Positions 8,521 through 17,011 of a stretch of DNA of 64,000 nucleotides are shown one piece after another. Numbering within the stretch: position 1 is the stretch's first letter; each line of letters starts with the position of its first letter. The stretch spans positions 1 to 64,000 of the forward strand of contig NZ_PYMB01000013.1 of assembly GCF_003026455.1 (NCBI RefSeq), read 5' to 3'. Source of the DNA: Photobacterium rosenbergii. GTDB lineage: Bacteria > Pseudomonadota > Gammaproteobacteria > Enterobacterales > Vibrionaceae. The position numbers and the translations under genes were made by a program. The notes under the pieces are model-generated. The model worked only from the letters and a program-made list of their open reading frames with translations, had not been told where the DNA came from and did no database searches.

Positions 8521-9708
8521 TTATTTTTTCAACACCGCGTTTAAACGCTCAAAACCTCGCTCTAAATCTGCAATCAGATCTTCAGGTGACTCCAAACCGA
8601 TATGCAGACGCAACAACGGGCCAGCGAAGTCTTTCTTGGCGACAGTACGCAGAGAATTAATATTCTCATTGGCGAGGATCAGGCTTTCAAAACCGCCCCA
8701 CGAGTATCCCATACTGAAGTGATCCATCCCATCAAGCAAAGCGGTCAGCGCTTCGGTATTACCACGATTCAGCACAACAGAAAACAGGCCATTACACCCT
8801 TTGAAGTCACGCTTATAAAACTCGTGCCCTTCACAGCTTTCAAAAGCTGGGTGACGAACATGGTCGACCTCTTCACGCTCAGCCAACCACTGCGCAACCT
8901 TAATGCTGTTCTCTTCATGCTGCTTCAAACGTACGCCGAGCGTGCGAAGGCCTCGCATAGCAAGATACACGTCATCCGGTGAAGTACACTGACCAAGCAG
9001 GTAGCTATTTTCACGTAATTGGTCCCAACAACGCTCGTTAGCGACGGCTGTGCCCAACATAACATCTGAGTGACCCACAATGTATTTGGTCGCAGCTTGG
9101 ATAGAGATATCAACCCCGTGTTCAAATGGCTGGAAGTTAATAGGAGATGCCCAGGTATTATCGAGCATCACGACCAAATCATGCTCATGGGCAATACGTG
9201 CCAAGGTCGGCACATCCTGCACTTCCATGGTAATGGAACATGGTGACTCCAAGAAAAGAACCTTTGTATTTGGCCTGATAAGATCGCGGATCCCCTCACC
9301 GATCATAGGATCGTAGTAAGTGGTTTCCACCCCCATCTTATCTAGCATTTTGTCACAAAAATCACGGGTTGGTTCATAGACACCATCCACCATCAGGATG
9401 TGGTCGCCCGCTTTAACAAACGACAGGATAGCACTGGTAATTGCAGCCGTTCCACATGGGTATAAAGCACAGCCAACACCACCTTCCAACTCGACCATCG
9501 CATCCTGGAATGCAAAATGGGTGTTAGTGCCACGACGACCATAAAACAGCGCTTTGTTCGTTCGGTTCGCCGTGGCGTGCTTCATCTCTTTTACAGAATC
9601 AAACACAATAGTTGAAGCCCTGCTAACCGGTGGGTTAACCAGTGATTGGGTCCACTTTGATGAACGTCCTGCAGTTACGATCTTGGTTTCTAATGATTTC
9701 TTACCCAT
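8521..9708 (-). CDS. metC: Cystathionine beta-lyase
   Basis: PLP enzyme converting cystathionine to homocysteine, pyruvate and ammonia in methionine synthesis. From the ATG at 9708 it is 395 residues, the same as E. coli MetC. The PLP lysine is in QAATKYIVGHSD; FYGRRGT and ELEGG near residue 60-75 and SWGGFESLI near 340 are family landmarks. The ORF is open 19 codons further upstream but that extension has no similarity. It is a single gene with its own terminator. Homology to E. coli MetC is along the entire length, so MetB is unlikely. Confidence 0.93.
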   Translation of the reverse strand: MGKKSLETKIVTAGRSSKWTQSLVNPPVSRASTIVFDSVKEMKHATANRTNKALFYGRRGTNTHFAFQDAMVELEGGVGCALYPCGTAAITSAILSFVKAGDHILMVDGVYEPTRDFCDKMLDKMGVETTYYDPMIGEGIRDLIRPNTKVLFLESPCSITMEVQDVPTLARIAHEHDLVVMLDNTWASPINFQPFEHGVDISIQAATKYIVGHSDVMLGTAVANERCWDQLRENSYLLGQCTSPDDVYLAMRGLRTLGVRLKQHEENSIKVAQWLAEREEVDHVRHPAFESCEGHEFYKRDFKGCNGLFSVVLNRGNTEALTALLDGMDHFSMGYSWGGFESLILANENINSLRTVAKKDFAGPLLRLHIGLESPEDLIADLERGFERLNAVLKK

Positions 9709-9823
9709 GTTGCGTCTCTTTCCTTTCAATCTCGGCGCTAGTCTCCATGCATTTGACGTTATCACAGTTCAAGCGTGTTGGATATATATGGCTAAGCTCG
9801 AAATAAATATCCATATTTTCAAC

Positions 9824-9846
9824 GAAAAAAGGGCCCGAAGGCCCTC
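9824..9846 (-). terminator. Terminator of the vemP-secD-secF operon
   Basis: AGGGCC-loop-GGCCCT hairpin followed on the minus strand by TTTTTT, 24 bp downstream of the secF stop. Confidence 0.8.
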
Positions 9847-9869
9847 TTATACTCATTAATATTGCTCGG

Positions 9870-10766
9870 TTACGGCTCTTGTGAAACTGGCTCTAATTTA
9901 TAGTGCGACGAATCGAGCTTGAACAACTCAGGTAAAGCCGTACCCACTGAAATAGAAGACCATGTACCCGTCAAAATACCGATAAACATTGCAATGGCGA
10001 ACCCTTCAAGAGCCCCGCCTCCCAACAGCCACAATGAACCTACGGTCAGCAACGTCGTCCCTGAGGTGATCATGGTACGGGAGATAGTCGCAGCGATTGC
10101 TTCGTTGTTGATATCCTCGATGGCCTTGTTCGGCTTTGAGATCAACAGTTCACGGATACGATCGGCAATGATAATCGAGTCATTGAGTGAGTAGCCCAAA
10201 ATCGCCAACACAGCCGCGAGTACCGTTAAGTTGAATTCCATCTGGGTTAGGGCAAAGAAGCCCAAAACAAAGATCACATCATGCGCCAAAGCAAAGACGG
10301 AGCCTGAAGCCAATCGCCATTCAAAGCGGTAGCTCAAATAGCCCAGAATACACAGCACAGCAACCAGCAAAGCCAAGCCGCCCTGCTCAGCCAACTCTTG
10401 ACCGACCTGAGGACCCACAATGCTAGTATTCAAAACTTGAACGTTGGCATCCAGCGAATGCAGGGCACCGGCAACATCTGGGGCTTCACCCTGCTCCGGA
10501 ATTGCATAGCGCAAAACCCAACGGCCCGGCTCACCGGTTGCAATGACACTGACATCTTGGTCAAACTGGGCATCTAACCGCTGGTCAATCTCATGGCTGG
10601 TAAGCGCACTATTGGTCTGCACCTCTGTCACGATGCCACCGGTAAAGTCCAAGCCCCAGTTAAGTCCCTTAACTGAAATTGCCACTAGAGAGCCAAGCAG
10701 CAAGATAATAGACACGACACTGGTGAAGTGACGCCATTTTGTCGCATTCTTCATTGTAATCAACAT
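9870..10766 (-). CDS. secF: Protein translocase subunit SecF (second-copy type)
   Basis: 298 residues from the ATG at 10766, which overlaps the region of the secD stop (TAATATG, 1-nt gap). Six membrane helices are predicted: helix 1 then LNWGLDFTGGIVTEV, a periplasmic P4-type domain (about residues 45-115), then VLAILGYSLNDSIIIADRIREL, the helix-4 and loop signature. With SecD it uses the proton- or sodium-motive force to pull preproteins on the periplasmic side of SecYEG. Shorter than E. coli SecF (323) with a short cytosolic tail. Because vemP lies upstream instead of yajC, this is the SecDF2-type paralogue; a house-keeping yajC-secDF set would be expected elsewhere. Confidence 0.93.
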   Translation of the reverse strand: MLITMKNATKWRHFTSVVSIILLLGSLVAISVKGLNWGLDFTGGIVTEVQTNSALTSHEIDQRLDAQFDQDVSVIATGEPGRWVLRYAIPEQGEAPDVAGALHSLDANVQVLNTSIVGPQVGQELAEQGGLALLVAVLCILGYLSYRFEWRLASGSVFALAHDVIFVLGFFALTQMEFNLTVLAAVLAILGYSLNDSIIIADRIRELLISKPNKAIEDINNEAIAATISRTMITSGTTLLTVGSLWLLGGGALEGFAIAMFIGILTGTWSSISVGTALPELFKLDSSHYKLEPVSQEP

Positions 10767-10767
10767 A

Positions 10768-12588
10768 TTAAATTCGCACCTCACGTCGAGCATCACGACC
10801 CCAAACCAAGTTAATAATGGCGCGGGAAGCAAAAATACCGGTAAACATACTGGTTAGAAGACCTAACCCCAGCGTCAAGGCAAAGCCTTGAATTGGACCA
10901 TTACCAACGGCGTAAAGCACAACTGCAGTGATCATAGTGGTGAAGTTGGCGTCGAAGATAGTGCTGAAGGCACTACTAAAGCCGCGATCAATAGCCTGTG
11001 CCAGGCTGCGACCTTCCCTCAACTTGTCTCGAATACGTTCGAAAATAAGTACGTTGGTATCAACCGCCATACCGACCGTCAATACTAAACCCGCGATACC
11101 AGGAAGGGTCAGGACAGCCCCTGGGATCAAAGCCAGCAAACCAAATAGCATCACCATATTGAAGACCAATGCCACATTAGCCACCCAACCTAAACGGCGG
11201 TACCAAAGAGCCATGAAGACCAATGTCAGGCCAAGTCCCAATGCTAGTGCTGCAAAGCCGTTCTCGATATTTTCCGCACCCAAAGTTGGGCCGATAGTAC
11301 GTTCTTCAACAATGGTGACGGGTGCTGTCAATGAACCAGCACGCAGAAGTAGAGCAAGTTCCTGAGCATCTTGGATAGAGCCCGCGCCAGTGATACGGAA
11401 GCGGTTACCAAGTTGGCTCTGAATAGTTGCGACACTGATGATCTTACTTTCTTGTACCGCATTACCTTCACTGTCACGGCTATATTCGCTAAATGCCGTC
11501 GCCATTGGCTTACCAATGTTCTGACGAGAGAAGTCAGACATGATCTTGCCACCAGCGCTATCAAGGTTGATGTTAACCTCCGCCATCCCCATTTCACCAA
11601 AGCTAGCGCGGGCATCAACAATGTGATCACCACTTAGGATTGGTTTACGGGCTACGCGGACTGGTTGGCCGTTCTCATCGTTGATAGTCATGGTACTACC
11701 ACTACCGAGTTCACGCACCGGGTAGAAAGCTAGGCTGGCAGTGGCACCAATAACGCTTTTCGCTGCGGCTGGGTCTTGAACACCTGGCAACTCAATACGA
11801 ATACGGTTTTCACCTTGACGCTGAACGAGCGCTTCCGTAATACCGAGCTCTTCGATACGGCTACGCATGGTTTGCAGGTTTTGTTGAACTGTCAGGTTTC
11901 TTAGCTGCGCTTGTTCATCGTCTTTTAGAGCCAATCTAACACCATGGCCTGAATCATTGGTTACCTGCCACTGAGGGTAGTTTTTGCGAATAAACTGGCG
12001 GATTTTACCGTTAGCTTCGCTATTGGGTAGGCGTACAACCAAAATATCTGAAGCAACAGAGTCAATACGGGTATTGCGAATACCCTGCTGGCGAAACTCT
12101 TGACGCAATTCGTCCTGCAGCAGTTCAGCCTGGGCTTGATACACCTGGTTCATATCAACATCTAACAGGAACTGCACACCACCACGAAGGTCGAGACCCA
12201 GTTTGATTGGTGCAAAGCCCATGCCCTGTAACCAAGCAGGTGCCGCAGGTGTCATTGCCAACGTTAGTTGCGAATCACTTTTTGGCCCCATTTCCTGCGC
12301 CAAAACGGTACGGGCTTGGGTTTGCTGAGATTCATCGGCAAGGACAACCAGAGTGCTATCTGCTTGCTGGTCGATACGCTTGACCGCAATATCATGCTGT
12401 TTCAAGGTGTTTTGTAGCTGGACAACATCAGGGACAGGCACTCCCTTGGCTGACACTTGCACGGCAGCATCTTCACCGTACCAAGTAGGGATAGCACTTA
12501 GCATCATCACTACCAAGGTGACGAGCAGAACAACATATTTCCAAGCCGGATAATGATTCAATAACCGCTGAGGGGCTTTTTTTCTCAT
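10768..12588 (-). CDS. secD: Protein translocase subunit SecD (second-copy type)
   Basis: 606 residues (E. coli SecD 615). An N-terminal helix at 14-34 is followed by the large periplasmic P1 domain; the P1 base motif KLGLDLRGGVQFLLDVD is near residue 145. The C-terminal five helices include MAVDTNVLIFERIRDKLREG, whose Asp is the ion-coupling residue of helix 4. The ribosome site is weak (AGTGG, 7 nt before ATG) and lies inside two alternative RNA pairings, one with the end of vemP. In V. alginolyticus the secDF2 pair is induced when SecDF1 fails at low sodium; the same control is inferred here from the upstream gene. Confidence 0.95.
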   Translation of the reverse strand: MRKKAPQRLLNHYPAWKYVVLLVTLVVMMLSAIPTWYGEDAAVQVSAKGVPVPDVVQLQNTLKQHDIAVKRIDQQADSTLVVLADESQQTQARTVLAQEMGPKSDSQLTLAMTPAAPAWLQGMGFAPIKLGLDLRGGVQFLLDVDMNQVYQAQAELLQDELRQEFRQQGIRNTRIDSVASDILVVRLPNSEANGKIRQFIRKNYPQWQVTNDSGHGVRLALKDDEQAQLRNLTVQQNLQTMRSRIEELGITEALVQRQGENRIRIELPGVQDPAAAKSVIGATASLAFYPVRELGSGSTMTINDENGQPVRVARKPILSGDHIVDARASFGEMGMAEVNINLDSAGGKIMSDFSRQNIGKPMATAFSEYSRDSEGNAVQESKIISVATIQSQLGNRFRITGAGSIQDAQELALLLRAGSLTAPVTIVEERTIGPTLGAENIENGFAALALGLGLTLVFMALWYRRLGWVANVALVFNMVMLFGLLALIPGAVLTLPGIAGLVLTVGMAVDTNVLIFERIRDKLREGRSLAQAIDRGFSSAFSTIFDANFTTMITAVVLYAVGNGPIQGFALTLGLGLLTSMFTGIFASRAIINLVWGRDARREVRI

Positions 12589-12591
12589 AGT

Positions 12592-12599
12592 TTTACCAC
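12592..12599 (-). promoter_or_regulatory. secD ribosome-binding region complementary to the vemP 3' end
   Basis: The minus-strand RNA GUGGUAAA, which contains the secD ribosome site and ends 3 nt before its ATG, is perfectly complementary to UUUACCAC at 12785-12778, i.e. vemP codons 180-182. A ribosome arrested near codon 184 would cover that strand and free the secD site. A competing local hairpin (12598-12631) also takes in part of the site. Confidence 0.6.
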
Positions 12600-12631
12600 T
12601 GTTTTAGCGCACACCGCTTTCGGTGCACAGT
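12598..12631 (-). promoter_or_regulatory. Local hairpin touching the secD ribosome-binding site
   Basis: On the minus strand GCACCG-AAAG-CGGTGT forms an inner stem (12626-12611) and ACTGT/ACAGT (12631-12627 with 12602-12598) an outer one, ending inside the AGTGG ribosome site of secD. It could keep secD off by default. Confidence 0.5.
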
Positions 12632-12685
12632 ACACTGCCCCCACATCAAACAAGGGAAGCAGATGTAATACCGCTCCTGCTCGGC

Positions 12686-12700
12686 AGTACTTTATGTACT
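12686..12700. repeat. Small inverted repeat in the vemP-secD spacer
   Basis: AGTAC-TTTAT-GTACT, 5-bp arms; with the perfect 6-bp hairpin GTCCTG/CAGGAC at 12720-12740 just past the vemP stop it shows that the 168-nt spacer is structured throughout. Confidence 0.4.
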
Positions 12701-12756
12701 AATCAAGCAAGGTTAATTTGTCCTGATCGACAGGCAGGACTAGATAGATTTGCGGA

Positions 12757-13323
12757 TTACGCCAAAGTTAGGCGATGGTGGTAAACGGTATAGATGAGGT
12801 TAGATTCCTTCCAACCGGAGACCCGGCCCGAAGGGGGAGAGGTATTCAGCGTCCAATCCAATGCAGGCTGCATATCGACTCGATAGTCTTTGGCAAAACT
12901 AGGAGCCGGCTCAACAGGAAGTTCAATCGCCAATTGATAAGCAGGCTCAACTTCTTCCGGATCATGCCGTAACAGGCTGGAAAAACGACTTGAGGCTGCA
13001 ATGGCCAAATCAAGGCTGCGATCATGGTTAGAGTGTTGGTTATTATCGGAAGGTGTCTGATCACCAGCGTGAACAACCTCAGTTAAATCAGTTTGATCAA
13101 ACTTTAACAGCGCATTGAGTTCAGCTTGGGAAGGTGCAAAAGCAGCGGATTGGGCCAAGTGTTTTGAGAACCCAATGGACATCAAACCTTCGTTATCTAC
13201 AATCTGGCGAACTTGCTGAAAGCCTTGTGCTTCTGATACAGGCGCAATTGAGCCTGCATGGCTAGGCCACGCAAATCCCAAACACACTATTAACATCAAA
13301 ATTCTTAGCACAGAAGCCAGCAT
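12757..13323 (-). CDS. vemP: VemP-like secretion-monitoring arrest peptide upstream of secDF2
   Basis: 188 residues: signal peptide 1-23 (MLASVLRILMLIVCLGFAWP, cleavage SHA-G), a variable middle, and a C-terminal segment R167-V-S-G-W171-K-E-S-N175-L-I-Y178 followed by TVYHHRLTLA. Vibrio alginolyticus VemP (159 residues, arrest at Q156) has a very similar R-I-S-G-W-K-E-T-N core, with its Trp (W143) 16 residues from the end; here W171 is 17 from the end, so the arrest codon would align with R184. That comparison is from memory of the published peptide. VemP stalls its own ribosome unless its export pulls it free, and thereby controls secDF2. Gene order (vemP-secD-secF), signal peptide, motif and RNA complementarity all agree. 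The residues after Y178 differ from the Vibrio sequence. Confidence 0.85.
   Translation of the reverse strand: MLASVLRILMLIVCLGFAWPSHAGSIAPVSEAQGFQQVRQIVDNEGLMSIGFSKHLAQSAAFAPSQAELNALLKFDQTDLTEVVHAGDQTPSDNNQHSNHDRSLDLAIAASSRFSSLLRHDPEEVEPAYQLAIELPVEPAPSFAKDYRVDMQPALDWTLNTSPPSGRVSGWKESNLIYTVYHHRLTLA
12778..12785 (-). promoter_or_regulatory. vemP 3' coding segment pairing with the secD ribosome site
   Basis: RNA UUUACCAC (end of codon 180 through codon 182 of vemP) is the exact complement of GUGGUAAA at 12599-12592. It sits where the footprint of a ribosome stalled at codon 184 would be, which is the expected location of the anti-Shine-Dalgarno arm in a stall-controlled switch. Confidence 0.6.
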
Positions 13324-13420
13324 AAAACGGCCATTTACAGAATAACTTTTCGCATAATAGGGCCAGTGCTAGAGATTCACAAGAAAAGATTGCGCTTGCC
13401 CACATTTTTTTAGTTATTTT

Positions 13421-13447
13421 TTGACAACATGTGTTGTGCTATATATC
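13421..13447 (+). promoter_or_regulatory. Promoter with overlapping inverted repeat
   Basis: TTGACA at 13421-13426 fits a -35 box with TATATC or TATCGA 15-17 nt downstream. A perfect inverted repeat ACAACA-TG-TGTTGT (13424-13437) covers the end of the -35 and the spacer, the position of a repressor operator. It drives the dehydrogenase at 13555, or regulates both it and vemP, in a 231-bp divergent spacer. Confidence 0.5.
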
Positions 13448-13554
13448 GAAGCTAATCGGTAGCATTTATCATGCTAATGCAAGATACTGAAAAACCTCTA
13501 TTACCCCATCGTTACCATTATCGGCAAACGTAAATTTTTAAGGGAAGCGAATTA

Positions 13555-14436
13555 ATGACATCACATAAAATTGCATTTATCGGGCTAGGCACCATGGGCT
13601 TCCCGATGGCTGGACACCTTGCCAATGCTGGCCATCATGTCACCGTGTATAACCGTACCACCACGAAAGCCGAGAAATGGGTTGAGACTTACGCTGGCAG
13701 TTTTGCATTAACCCCAGCAGAAGCAGCAGAAGGCGCTGACTTTATCTTTACTTGCGTGGGCAACGATGATGACTTACGCCAAGTCTACCTCGGTGCAGAC
13801 GGTATTTTAGCTTCAGCCAAACCCGGTGCCATCCTGATAGATAACACCACAGCCTCTGCAGAAGTGGCGAGAGAGATTGCTGAACAAGCCAGTGATTGTC
13901 AGCTAAGTTTCCTTGATGCACCAGTGTCAGGCGGTGAAGCGGGAGCGGTAAATGGCTGCCTAACCGTTATGGTGGGCGGTAATAGCAACGTGTTTGAACA
14001 AGCTAAACCCGTGATTGACTGCTTTGCCAAAGCAACCACTCTTATGGGCGATATTGGCTATGGCCAAATCACCAAGATGGCCAACCAACTTTGTATTGCC
14101 GGTATACTGCAAGGCCTATCAGAGGCCATTACCTTAGCTAAATCTGCCGGTCTTGATATCGAACAGATGACTGAAGTCCTCAAGCATGGTGCTGCGGGTT
14201 CTTGGCAATTAGAAAACCGCGCCAAAACCATGGCAGACAATGAGTTTGATTTCGGTTTTGCTATCGACTGGATGCGTAAAGATCTGGGGATTTGCTTCGA
14301 AGCCGCAGAGAAACTAGGCGTAGAACTCCCGCTAGCCAAACAGGTGGACGGAAAATATGCTGAACTTCAGCAACGTGGCTACCAGCGTGCCGATACTTCT
14401 GTATTAATCAAACAGTTTGATAACGACAAGCGATAA
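13555..14436 (+). CDS. NAD(P)-dependent beta-hydroxyacid dehydrogenase (HIBADH/GarR family)
   Basis: 293 residues. The N-terminal Rossmann domain has IAFIGLGTMGFPMAGHL (GxGxMG near residue 10) and NRTTTKAEKW after beta 2. The substrate-binding signature DAPVSGGEAGA is near residue 121, and the catalytic Lys is in YGQITKMANQL near 173. Such enzymes reduce or oxidise 3-hydroxyisobutyrate, tartronate semialdehyde or related short beta-hydroxyacids; the substrate cannot be assigned. Ribosome site AAGGGAAG is well placed before the ATG. It is a single gene with a strong terminator and possibly repressor controlled (inverted repeat at 13424). Confidence 0.88.
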   Translation: MTSHKIAFIGLGTMGFPMAGHLANAGHHVTVYNRTTTKAEKWVETYAGSFALTPAEAAEGADFIFTCVGNDDDLRQVYLGADGILASAKPGAILIDNTTASAEVAREIAEQASDCQLSFLDAPVSGGEAGAVNGCLTVMVGGNSNVFEQAKPVIDCFAKATTLMGDIGYGQITKMANQLCIAGILQGLSEAITLAKSAGLDIEQMTEVLKHGAAGSWQLENRAKTMADNEFDFGFAIDWMRKDLGICFEAAEKLGVELPLAKQVDGKYAELQQRGYQRADTSVLIKQFDNDKR

Positions 14437-14443
14437 CAGAGAA

Positions 14444-14470
14444 AAAGCATGGGGGGCTCCCCCATGCTTT
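14444..14470. terminator. Bidirectional terminator
   Basis: AAAGCATGGGGG and CCCCCATGCTTT pair perfectly over 12 bp around a 3-nt loop; it serves the dehydrogenase and, from the other side, the barrel gene at 14483. Confidence 0.85.
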
Positions 14471-14482
14471 CACATCTCGCGA

Positions 14483-14995
14483 TTAAAATTTATAGTCTAC
14501 GGCAAAGTAGAAAGAATCTAGCTGCGACATGTTACGATCTTTCCATTCATCCCATGTATCGATAACACGGTAGCCCAACTCCAAACTGTAATTCTCATTA
14601 ACTGAGTATTGAATACCGGTTTGTGCACCTAGGGTCCAATCGTTATCGGCTTTTTTGAACACTGCATACCCTGCACTAGCACCGATAAACCAGTTCCACT
14701 TCTGGTTTTCTGAAATTCCAACCATGTAATCATAAGAGGCAAAAAGATGTGATGCTCTAGAATCATCACCATAAGCATATGTACCCGTCAAACGGTGTGT
14801 ATCGTTGATAATTGCCCCTGCTCGGAAATTATATTCAAACTCCCCACCAATATTAGATACTGTGCCATCACTTAGGCCTAGACCTCCAAAGTATTTGATC
14901 CCATCATTATCATTATTGGCATTAACTGTATCAGAAGCATTTGCTATACCCGATAGAAGCAGTGCGGCAGTTGCAATAAAAGTTAGTTTTTTCAT
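14483..14995 (-). CDS. Small outer-membrane beta-barrel protein (paralogue 1 of 3)
   Basis: 170 residues from the ATG at 14995 (AAGAGAAA upstream; the longer frame to 15076 adds an unlikely cysteine-containing extension). Signal peptide MKKLTFIATAALLLSGIANA. The mature protein has alternating strands, RAGAIINDTHRLTGTYAYG, ASYDYMVGI, LGAQTGIQYSVNENYSLELGYR, and ends FYFAVDYKF with terminal Phe, the outer-membrane assembly signal. It fits an eight-stranded OmpA/OmpX-like barrel. The same pattern is found in the genes at 53306 and 54203. Upstream 14996-15449 is AT-rich and holds its promoter; I see no ORF there. Confidence 0.82.
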   Translation of the reverse strand: MKKLTFIATAALLLSGIANASDTVNANNDNDGIKYFGGLGLSDGTVSNIGGEFEYNFRAGAIINDTHRLTGTYAYGDDSRASHLFASYDYMVGISENQKWNWFIGASAGYAVFKKADNDWTLGAQTGIQYSVNENYSLELGYRVIDTWDEWKDRNMSQLDSFYFAVDYKF

Positions 14996-15412
14996 TTTGG
15001 TTTCTCTTCTTAAAAAACAGCGTTCATTTGATGAGTGAACTTTAAAGCGACTACTCAATGAAAGGTAGTGAAACATACTTAATTCACATTAAAACCTCAG
15101 ATAAAAGCACTCAAAGAAACACAAAAAAGACAAAAGCCAATAAAAATCAGTATCTTAAGGAGTGCATCTTTTTAACAAGTGATTGTAAAAGAAAAGAATA
15201 GTAAATAAAGCACACTGCAATAAAATCAATGCACCAACACATGATGTAAACACTTTTTACAGAATGACCTGTAATGACGTTTTTATGAATTGCAGATCTA
15301 ATCACATTTCTAACTGTAAGTGCTTTTCAATATGGTTCAACATAAATAAAAATCATCATTATAAAATGGATTATTAAATAATAACGAGGGGGAGCAATCT
15401 ATTCGCCATTTA

Positions 15413-15444
15413 TAAAAAAACCTCTTTCTTTCGAAAGAGGTTTT
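15413..15444. terminator. Terminator of the subtilase gene
   Basis: CCTCTTTC-TTTC-GAAAGAGG hairpin flanked by A8 and T4, directly past the stop at 15450 on the minus strand. Confidence 0.8.
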
Positions 15445-15449
15445 CAGCA

Positions 15450-16820
15450 TCAATTGTCAATAAGACCATCACAATTATTATCTAAGCCATCGTTCCGCCT
15501 TGGCCCTTTCTCGTTTCGAGATGGGTTAACTTGGGCGTTATTGTCATCGCAATCCCCTTCTTCAGCACAATAGCCATCCCCATCGTTATCAGTACACACT
15601 TGGCTATCACCTTCACTCCCACCAGGAAGCCACTGCATCGCATCATATGCCTGAACCAAACCATGGCCGAAGCTATTGTCAAAGCCTACATTGCCAAGGT
15701 CGAGTGCTGATTCAAACATGGCCGATGATACATCCTCATAAGATTTACCACTGGCAAGCAGTATCGCTGCAATAGCACTGACATGTGGCGCAGCCATTGA
15801 GGTCCCCTGAAAAAAGTAATAGCCACTAGCACCATCTATGATAGTTTCTTGCAACACCCCATCGGCATAGCCATCATTATTAGCATCTGCCCGGGTATTG
15901 CCTCCCGGAGCGACGATGTCTAGCCCCTTTCCTTTATTCGAGTAACTTGCCAGATTGTTGTTAAAATCTGTCGCGCCAACAGCAATAACGCTGGGGTAAA
16001 TAGCAGGATAACTGACATTTTTCCTGAAACCGTCATTACCGGCTGCCGCTACCACCACAACTTGTTTCTCAGCGGCATAATCTAAAGCAGGATCGATAAT
16101 GCTATCGTTGGCAATTCCAGACCTTGCATTCACCCCTAAGCTCATATTGATGACTTTGGCACCATTATTGACTGCCCAATATATCCCTTCAGCAATATCT
16201 GCGAAGCTACCCGAACCAGAGTCGTCCAGCACCTTAACCGGCATGATACAACTCTCATAAGCTAATCCCGCTACACCAATAGCATTATTAGTACGTTGTG
16301 CAATCGTCCCAGCAACATGTGTACCATGCCCATCACCATCAGCCGGATCACTGTCATCATTCACCACATCTCGGGGATAAGTAGTGCAGCCAATACCATC
16401 ACTATTACTATCGGTTAGCCCTGTATCTAACACGGCAACAGTTATGCTTGCTCCCGCACTGATTGTCCATGCACTGCTGGCTTGAACTTTTTCAAAGTGC
16501 CATTGATAACTAGCTAGAGGGTCATTAATTGGATATTCAAAATGCTGGGCAATATAATTCTTACCAGCCTTGCGACCTTTGGACTTTTGTTGTTTGACCT
16601 TATCCGCTTCCTTTCCTTTATCAGCGCGAATAACAGAAAGACCAGAGTTAGGGTAATATCGAATGAGTACTTCCCCGCTCAACGCTTCTGGCGATGTGGC
16701 AACAACCACTTCTCCCTCACGGAAAGGGATGCCCTGACCATTAGCCAATGCACTACAATGAAAGCCCAAAACCGCCCCTATCACTACAACTTGACATGAT
16801 CTCTCAACGCTCTTTTTCAT
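15450..16820 (-). CDS. Secreted S8 (subtilisin-like) serine protease with calcium-motif tail
   Basis: 456 residues, signal peptide 1-26 (ending SALA-N). A short pro-region precedes the catalytic domain (about 105-400) with D132 in VAVLDTG, H165 in DGHGTHVAGT, oxyanion N262 in AAAGND and S341 in GTSMAAPH. After a linker the last 48 residues hold the Asp/Asn-rich repeats CTDNDGDGYCAEEGDCDDNN and DGLDNNCDGLIDN, the MopE/thrombospondin-3-like putative calcium-binding motif with paired Cys. An extracellular or surface-bound, calcium-stabilised protease is expected. Ribosome site GGAGAG before ATG. Single gene. Confidence 0.9.
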   Translation of the reverse strand: MKKSVERSCQVVVIGAVLGFHCSALANGQGIPFREGEVVVATSPEALSGEVLIRYYPNSGLSVIRADKGKEADKVKQQKSKGRKAGKNYIAQHFEYPINDPLASYQWHFEKVQASSAWTISAGASITVAVLDTGLTDSNSDGIGCTTYPRDVVNDDSDPADGDGHGTHVAGTIAQRTNNAIGVAGLAYESCIMPVKVLDDSGSGSFADIAEGIYWAVNNGAKVINMSLGVNARSGIANDSIIDPALDYAAEKQVVVVAAAGNDGFRKNVSYPAIYPSVIAVGATDFNNNLASYSNKGKGLDIVAPGGNTRADANNDGYADGVLQETIIDGASGYYFFQGTSMAAPHVSAIAAILLASGKSYEDVSSAMFESALDLGNVGFDNSFGHGLVQAYDAMQWLPGGSEGDSQVCTDNDGDGYCAEEGDCDDNNAQVNPSRNEKGPRRNDGLDNNCDGLIDN

Positions 16821-16960
16821 GATGCTCTCCTTTACGTCACGTTGAGTGTAGATAGAAGTGATTAGCCTTTAAGCTCAAAAAAGTTCAATAAGTAAATTAT
16901 ATGCCCCGTTGTCTCATCGCTAATACAAGCGTTCCAACTGAAGCTACAGAAAACAATACA

Positions 16961-16983
16961 AAAAAGCCGCCTATATAGGCGGC
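16961..16983 (-). terminator. Terminator of nupC
   Basis: GCCGCCTATATAGGCGGC is a perfect 18-bp palindrome preceded on plus by AAAAA, i.e. followed by T5 on the nupC strand, 29 bp past the stop. Confidence 0.8.
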
Positions 16984-17011
16984 CAAAATCGATTCAAGCT
17001 TAGTGATGAGC

